A DNA stretch of 64,000 nt. It comes from Rhodospirillaceae bacterium. GTDB lineage: Bacteria > Pseudomonadota > Alphaproteobacteria > JAEUKQ01. A model generated the notes under the pieces. That model was not told where the DNA came from and ran no database searches. It saw only the letters and a list, made by a program, of their open reading frames with translations. Positions within the stretch are counted from its first letter, which is position 1; every line of letters begins with the position of its first letter. Of the stretch, positions 63,761 to 64,000 are shown piece by piece. The position numbers were made by a program, and so were the translations under genes. The stretch spans positions 310,001 to 374,000 of the forward strand of contig JADKIX010000011.1 in NCBI GenBank assembly GCA_016722635.1, read 5' to 3'.

Positions 63761-64000
63761 TAGCATATTGGGACAAAACCAACATTTAGGTTCACCTAAA
63801 AAATCTTGGTGGTTGAGAGCGGTCGGTCTGTATACAGACCGCCGCAGTTTTGCCTTGTTATTGCTGGGGATATCTGCAGGCATGCCGTATTTCCTGTTGC
63901 ATGGATCCTTAACCGCTTGGTTGCGTGAGGGTGGCGTGGATCGAGCAATGATAGGCTATATCAGTTGGGTTGGAGTTTTCTACGGGGTGAAAGTTTTATG
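63723..64000 (+). CDS. ampG: AmpG-like muropeptide permease (N-terminal part)
   Basis: The frame runs off the right edge. After about 30 polar residues the sequence YTDRRSFALLLLGISAGMPYFLLHGSLTAWLRE begins the first MFS helices of AmpG, which imports anhydro-muropeptides for cell-wall recycling. ATG 63723 lies inside typA; a TTG at 63768 is an alternative and neither has a good ribosome site. It would use the products of lytic transglycosylases such as the MltA in this window. Confidence 0.85.
   Translation, partial: MSARDSTNKIRINSILGQNQHLGSPKKSWWLRAVGLYTDRRSFALLLLGISAGMPYFLLHGSLTAWLREGGVDRAMIGYISWVGVFYGVKVL

Noticed and set aside
1..64000. CRISPR arrays, insertion sequences, prophage or toxin-antitoxin genes
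   Set aside because: No regularly spaced repeats, transposase, integrase or typical small toxin pairs were seen; the window is housekeeping chromosome.

Overview
The window is a stretch of alphaproteobacterial chromosome made almost entirely of housekeeping genes, with no insertion sequences, phage genes, CRISPR arrays or rRNA. Gene order and families (hemE-hemH-hemJ-rho, mnmE-mnmG-rsmG-parA-parB, secB-Tim44-mltA-smr-hslUV, hemW-rdgB-rph facing hrcA-grpE-dnaK-dnaJ, a DUF3576 lipoprotein, a DUF6489 protein, an OmpR-like regulator with a degenerate receiver start) point to an alphaproteobacterium of the Rhodospirillales/Holosporales type. By eye the base composition is rather low in GC for that group. 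The exact taxon cannot be read from this sequence.

Layout. 1-4.2 kb: the end of a kdp potassium-pump operon (kdpB partial, kdpC, kdpD); KdpD has lost its kinase signature and no kdpE follows. 4.3-9.2 kb: folE, tRNA-Gly(GCC), an ExoD-like membrane protein, a prolyl-tRNA editing protein, a thioredoxin-TPR chaperone (CnoX), a 28-codon stump of a Lon N-domain gene, and a frameshifted ubiquinone hydroxylase. 9.4-19.5 kb: ftsK-lolA, a glutamine-amidotransferase-like hydrolase, exonuclease III, a frameshifted response regulator, ribA, yggS, a porin, a 0.6-kb gap holding a putative structured RNA, and a frameshifted DUF3576 lipoprotein. 19.6-23.8 kb: leuS-lptE-holA. 24.0-34.6 kb, all leftward: parB, parA, rsmG, mnmG (frameshifted), mnmE, a 2Fe-2S ferredoxin, a DUF6489 protein, rho, hemJ, hemH, hemE. 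34.6-34.9 kb: an AT-rich gap with DnaA boxes, the likely chromosomal origin. 34.9-43.4 kb: maf, coaE, dnaQ, secB, Tim44-like, mltA, smr, gst, hslU, hslV, hinT. 43.5-53.1 kb: comM/yifB, an EamA transporter, gshB, cytochrome b561, yraN, rsmI, a LppC-like lipoprotein, hemW, rdgB, rph. 53.2-64.0 kb: hrcA, grpE (frameshifted), dnaK, dnaJ, nth, a small lipoprotein, a bactofilin, a five-helix EamA half-protein, adenosine kinase, typA and the start of ampG.

How it fits together. The centre is an origin domain: oriC candidate between hemE and maf, and parABS about 8-11 kb to its left with two parS sites, one of them embedded in the rsmG coding sequence. Genes immediately left of the origin run leftward and those immediately right run mostly rightward, as expected for bidirectional replication. 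Around it are haem synthesis, tRNA modification, outer-membrane assembly (lolA, lptE, LppC-like), folate/riboflavin/glutathione supply and heat-shock functions.

Five genes (ubiH, the response regulator, the DUF3576 gene, mnmG, grpE) are each split by a single-base frameshift in a short A/T run. Because several are essential or near-essential, indel errors in the assembly are the simplest explanation, though real decay or slippage is not excluded. I did not find a convincing new multi-gene system. The most interesting signals are the pseudo-kinase KdpD, the oriC/parS architecture, the structured intergenic segments at 18.6-18.8, 30.5-30.6 and 31.9-32.0 kb, and the truncated Lon-N locus.
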